Origin: a virus
Length of the DNA stretch: 21,297 nucleotides
Virus record (IMG/VR): IMGVR_UViG_3300030107_003150
Span: 1-21,297 of that record
Strand: one strand, 5' to 3'
Both the position numbers and the translations under genes were made by a program. Shown in pieces: positions 19,954 through 21,297 of this stretch. The notes beneath the pieces were generated by a model, which was not told the DNA's origin, did not search any database, and worked only from the letters and a program-made list of their open reading frames with translations. Positions within the stretch are counted from its first letter, which is position 1. Every line of letters starts with the position of its first letter.

Positions 19954-20189
19954 GCACTTAAGAAGGATCTAACCGTCTTGCTTTTAACAATGTATGGGCA
20001 TCCTTCTCCAACCTGGATTTCGATTGCCTTTTCTGGCTCTTTGGCCTTGATAATGCGTAGCGCACTTTCTTTACTGCCAGCAAGGATGTTGCCCCTACAA
20101 ATCCTGTGATTAGTAAGGGTAAGTTCGTAGGGGTAAACTCTGGTGACAGAGTGGATCTGATCGTCATTTGCTGATTGTAATAAGCTCAT
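19950..20189 (-). CDS. Small alpha/beta protein of unknown function
   Basis: A 79-residue protein from the ATG at 20189, one base after the upstream stop. A longer frame from a TTG at 20246 would lie over the upstream gene and is not used. Order: MSLLQSANDDQIHSV, a strand YPYELTLTN, then GNILAGSKESALRIIKAKEP, KAIEIQVGEG and IVKSKTVRSFL. Two cysteines. The central strand-helix-strand unit resembles the downstream neighbour. The role is unknown; it belongs to the early operon next to a DNA annealing protein. Confidence 0.55.
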   Translation of the reverse strand: MSLLQSANDDQIHSVTRVYPYELTLTNHRICRGNILAGSKESALRIIKAKEPEKAIEIQVGEGCPYIVKSKTVRSFLSA

Positions 20190-20190
20190 T

Positions 20191-20376
20191 TCAGAAGGGC
20201 ATCTCTGATGAAGATTCTGCAATCTTTTGTGGGTTGATATTCCCAAAACAAGAACTGTAATTACCTTCTCTGCCTTTACCGTTTAAGTAAATAACAGGTA
20301 CTTCTTTTTCCTGCTTAGTTTCAAAGATCCATACCTTGCCTTCTTTATGCTTCATGTGATCGCTTTCTAATGCCAT
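20191..20376 (-). CDS. Small protein of unknown function, true start unclear
   Basis: From the first ATG (20376) the product is 61 residues: MALESDHMKHKEGKVWIFET, then VPVIYLNGKGREGNYSSCFG and NINPQKIAESSSEMPF. The frame remains open upstream to 20487 and reads KNPKTISLCIPVDSIPDLINH just before the ATG, which looks like genuine protein (strand plus helix continuing into LMALE). No ATG or GTG occurs in that extension; a TTG at 20379 is the only standard codon and adds one residue. The real protein may therefore be longer, about 85-95 residues, with a rare start near AAGGATAAG or by slippage from the overlapping gene. I give the ATG form. Confidence 0.5.
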   Translation of the reverse strand: MALESDHMKHKEGKVWIFETKQEKEVPVIYLNGKGREGNYSSCFGNINPQKIAESSSEMPF

Positions 20377-20446
20377 CAAATGATTAATAAGATCAGGAAT
20401 TGAATCAACAGGAATACAAAGTGAAATTGTCTTTGGATTCTTATCC

Positions 20447-20605
20447 TTATTTAAGAATTGCGTAATGAGAAAGAATAATCTCGTTAGTTAGAGATGAAAG
20501 AGTGACCTGTGAATCAGATCCATAACGAAGTTGAACTTCGCGCTGCATTGCTTCAAAAGCTGCATTGTCTATTAAGGCGTTAAGCCTGACTTTTTCGCTA
20601 GGCAT
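20447..20605 (-). CDS. Small protein, ribbon-helix-helix-like
   Basis: A 52-codon frame starting MPSEKVRLNALIDNAAFEAM, then REVQLRYGSD and VTLSSLTNEIILSHYAILK. A short strand (VRLNALID), a helix, a Gly turn and a second helix form the order of ribbon-helix-helix regulators, though the family match is by eye. The ATG overlaps the annealing-protein stop by eight bases. It shares the 12-bp start context ACAATGCCTAG with that gene. It could be a repressor binding one of the dyad boxes in the window (inference). Confidence 0.5.
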   Translation of the reverse strand: MPSEKVRLNALIDNAAFEAMQREVQLRYGSDSQVTLSSLTNEIILSHYAILK

Positions 20606-20609
20606 TGTT
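20598..20609 (+). repeat. 12-bp boundary repeat, left copy
   Basis: CTAGGCATTGTT, identical to 21223-21234. On the minus strand it contains the start codon of the 20447-20605 gene and the stop codon of the annealing-protein gene. Confidence 0.6.
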
Positions 20610-21230
20610 CAACTCCCTCAGTAGTTCTTGCAGATGAATATCAGACATTTGTTTTAGTTTTGAGCCTGATCCTGTGACGTTATAAAGTTTTGCCTTTTCT
20701 GCAACCCATTGTTTCGCCTCGTCATCTTTTTTCTTTGAATTAAGTAAAACCATGATTTTCTCAATGGTTTCATCTTTTGAAGGTTTGGCAGGTTGCTTCA
20801 GTTGAGACTCAGGAACAATGTCGATCTTTTCATCAGAAATTTCTTCATCAGCCCAAAGTTCAAAACCTAACGAGAAAAAGAAGCAACTAGCAGCACATAA
20901 GGATCTCCGATGAGAATCCGTAATTTCTCTTGCTCCAATTTTTTCGTACTTAATGGCCTGATTATGATTATTCATAATTGAAAACGGAAACAAGCTGGTG
21001 CATGTTCCATCATCGTTTCTGAAATAACCCTGTAAGTAACCAGTCCCATCTGGAGCTTTCCAAACAGGATTGCCATCATCGGTTTCAAGGCAGTAAGTCC
21101 ATTCAGGAGCTTTGTCATTTAATAGCTGAGCAATTTTTGCCCAACACATGTACTTAGCTCTGAAATTGCCACCGCCTTTTTCGTGAACATCTTTTTTCTG
21201 GATTGTTCCAGATAAATTAGGTCTAGGCAT
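20598..21230 (-). CDS. Single-strand annealing protein, DUF1071/Sak3-like
   Basis: A 210-residue protein. The first 135 residues follow the layout of the DUF1071 (Sak3, Rad52-like) annealing family: NFRAKYMCWAKIAQLL (22-37), APEWTYCLETDDGNP, GTGYLQGYFRNDDG (63-75), FPFSIMNNHNQAI (81-93), and the helix HRRSLCAASCFFFSLGFELW with ADEE (107-130). This order (Y-x-x-W-A, P-x-W-x-Y, G-Y-x-x-x, lpvmn..n..i, then R-x-L-x-x-A...G-x-x-L-W-A-x-E) is typical. The C-terminal part (150-210) is a charged linker and a small helical domain. Such proteins pair single strands in phage recombination. The start ATG at 21230 lies six bases after the stop of the gene at the window edge. Confidence 0.65.
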   Translation of the reverse strand: MPRPNLSGTIQKKDVHEKGGGNFRAKYMCWAKIAQLLNDKAPEWTYCLETDDGNPVWKAPDGTGYLQGYFRNDDGTCTSLFPFSIMNNHNQAIKYEKIGAREITDSHRRSLCAASCFFFSLGFELWADEEISDEKIDIVPESQLKQPAKPSKDETIEKIMVLLNSKKKDDEAKQWVAEKAKLYNVTGSGSKLKQMSDIHLQELLRELNNA

Positions 21231-21234
21231 TGTT
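21223..21234 (+). repeat. 12-bp boundary repeat, right copy
   Basis: CTAGGCATTGTT, identical to 20598-20609. On the minus strand it contains the start codon of the annealing-protein gene. Confidence 0.6.
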
Positions 21235-21236
21235 TT

Positions 21237-21297
21237 CTAAATCAAGTTTTTTTGTTTTTGAGATTGAATAGCTTCTTCTATTGTGGCAAAAGTGCCA
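21237..21297 (-). CDS. 3' end of a gene cut by the window edge
   Basis: The minus-strand frame is open from the window edge to a TAG at 21239-21237 and reads GTFATIEEAIQSQKQKNLI. The piece GTF-x-T-x-EEA is seen at the end of AP2-type DNA-binding domains of phage endonucleases, but 19 residues are not enough to name it. It is the gene just upstream of the annealing protein in the same operon. Confidence 0.5.
   Translation of the reverse strand, partial: GTFATIEEAIQSQKQKNLI

Noticed and set aside
19958-20167. 69-codon minus-strand frame
   Set aside because: It is an alternative frame of the 19950-20189 gene, which has the better start, junctions and composition.

Overview
The window reads as part of the genome of a tailed phage with a long non-contractile, lambda-type tail, most likely infecting a marine unicellular cyanobacterium. 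The tail genes run in the lambda order H-M-L-K-I-J. The genes after them (short secreted proteins, a 2-oxoglutarate oxygenase, small membrane proteins) resemble accessory families I remember from marine cyanophages. That host assignment rests on recollection of families, not on a search. The DNA is AT-rich and very compact: most neighbours overlap by 1 to 17 bases (TAATG, ATGA or TTGA junctions).

Layout. Bases 1-12124, plus strand: 3' part of the tape measure, minor tail proteins M, L, K and I, the large tip protein J, a collar-domain fibre protein, and a 1332-residue fibre with 58 tandem 17-residue repeats and a self-cleaving S74-type chaperone tail. Bases 12151-13623, plus strand: four small accessory genes. 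Bases 13571-16280, minus strand: a tight six-gene operon with two or three exported proteins, a 31-residue membrane peptide, a 2-oxoglutarate/Fe(II) oxygenase and a membrane protein. Bases 16327-17535: small plus-strand genes, interrupted at 16570-16911 by a hairpin-rich control region with a small Cys-containing minus-strand gene.

Bases 17530-21297, minus strand, form the early or recombination side. From right to left they hold a gene cut by the window edge, a Rad52-like/DUF1071-like annealing protein, a ribbon-helix-helix-like protein, four small unknown proteins, an SH3/KOW-like protein, a RAMP (Cas7-like fold) candidate, an unknown basic protein, a 342-bp non-coding element, and an NrdR-like zinc ribbon.

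The most unusual part is 17744-19396. A 1.6-kb block with the RAMP-like gene, its partner and a non-coding element lies between two perfect 17-bp direct repeats. The left repeat belongs to a ten-codon remnant of the 3' end of the SH3/KOW-like gene found at the right, so the block looks like an inserted cassette. Its non-coding element has G at every fifth base over long runs, held in one 5-bp register across about 320 bp and organised by three dyad boxes AATCGT-N9-ACGATT. Two other genes, the collar fibre and the annealing protein, are also flanked by perfect 12-13 bp direct repeats at gene boundaries. This suggests that single genes enter or leave this genome through short boundary homologies.
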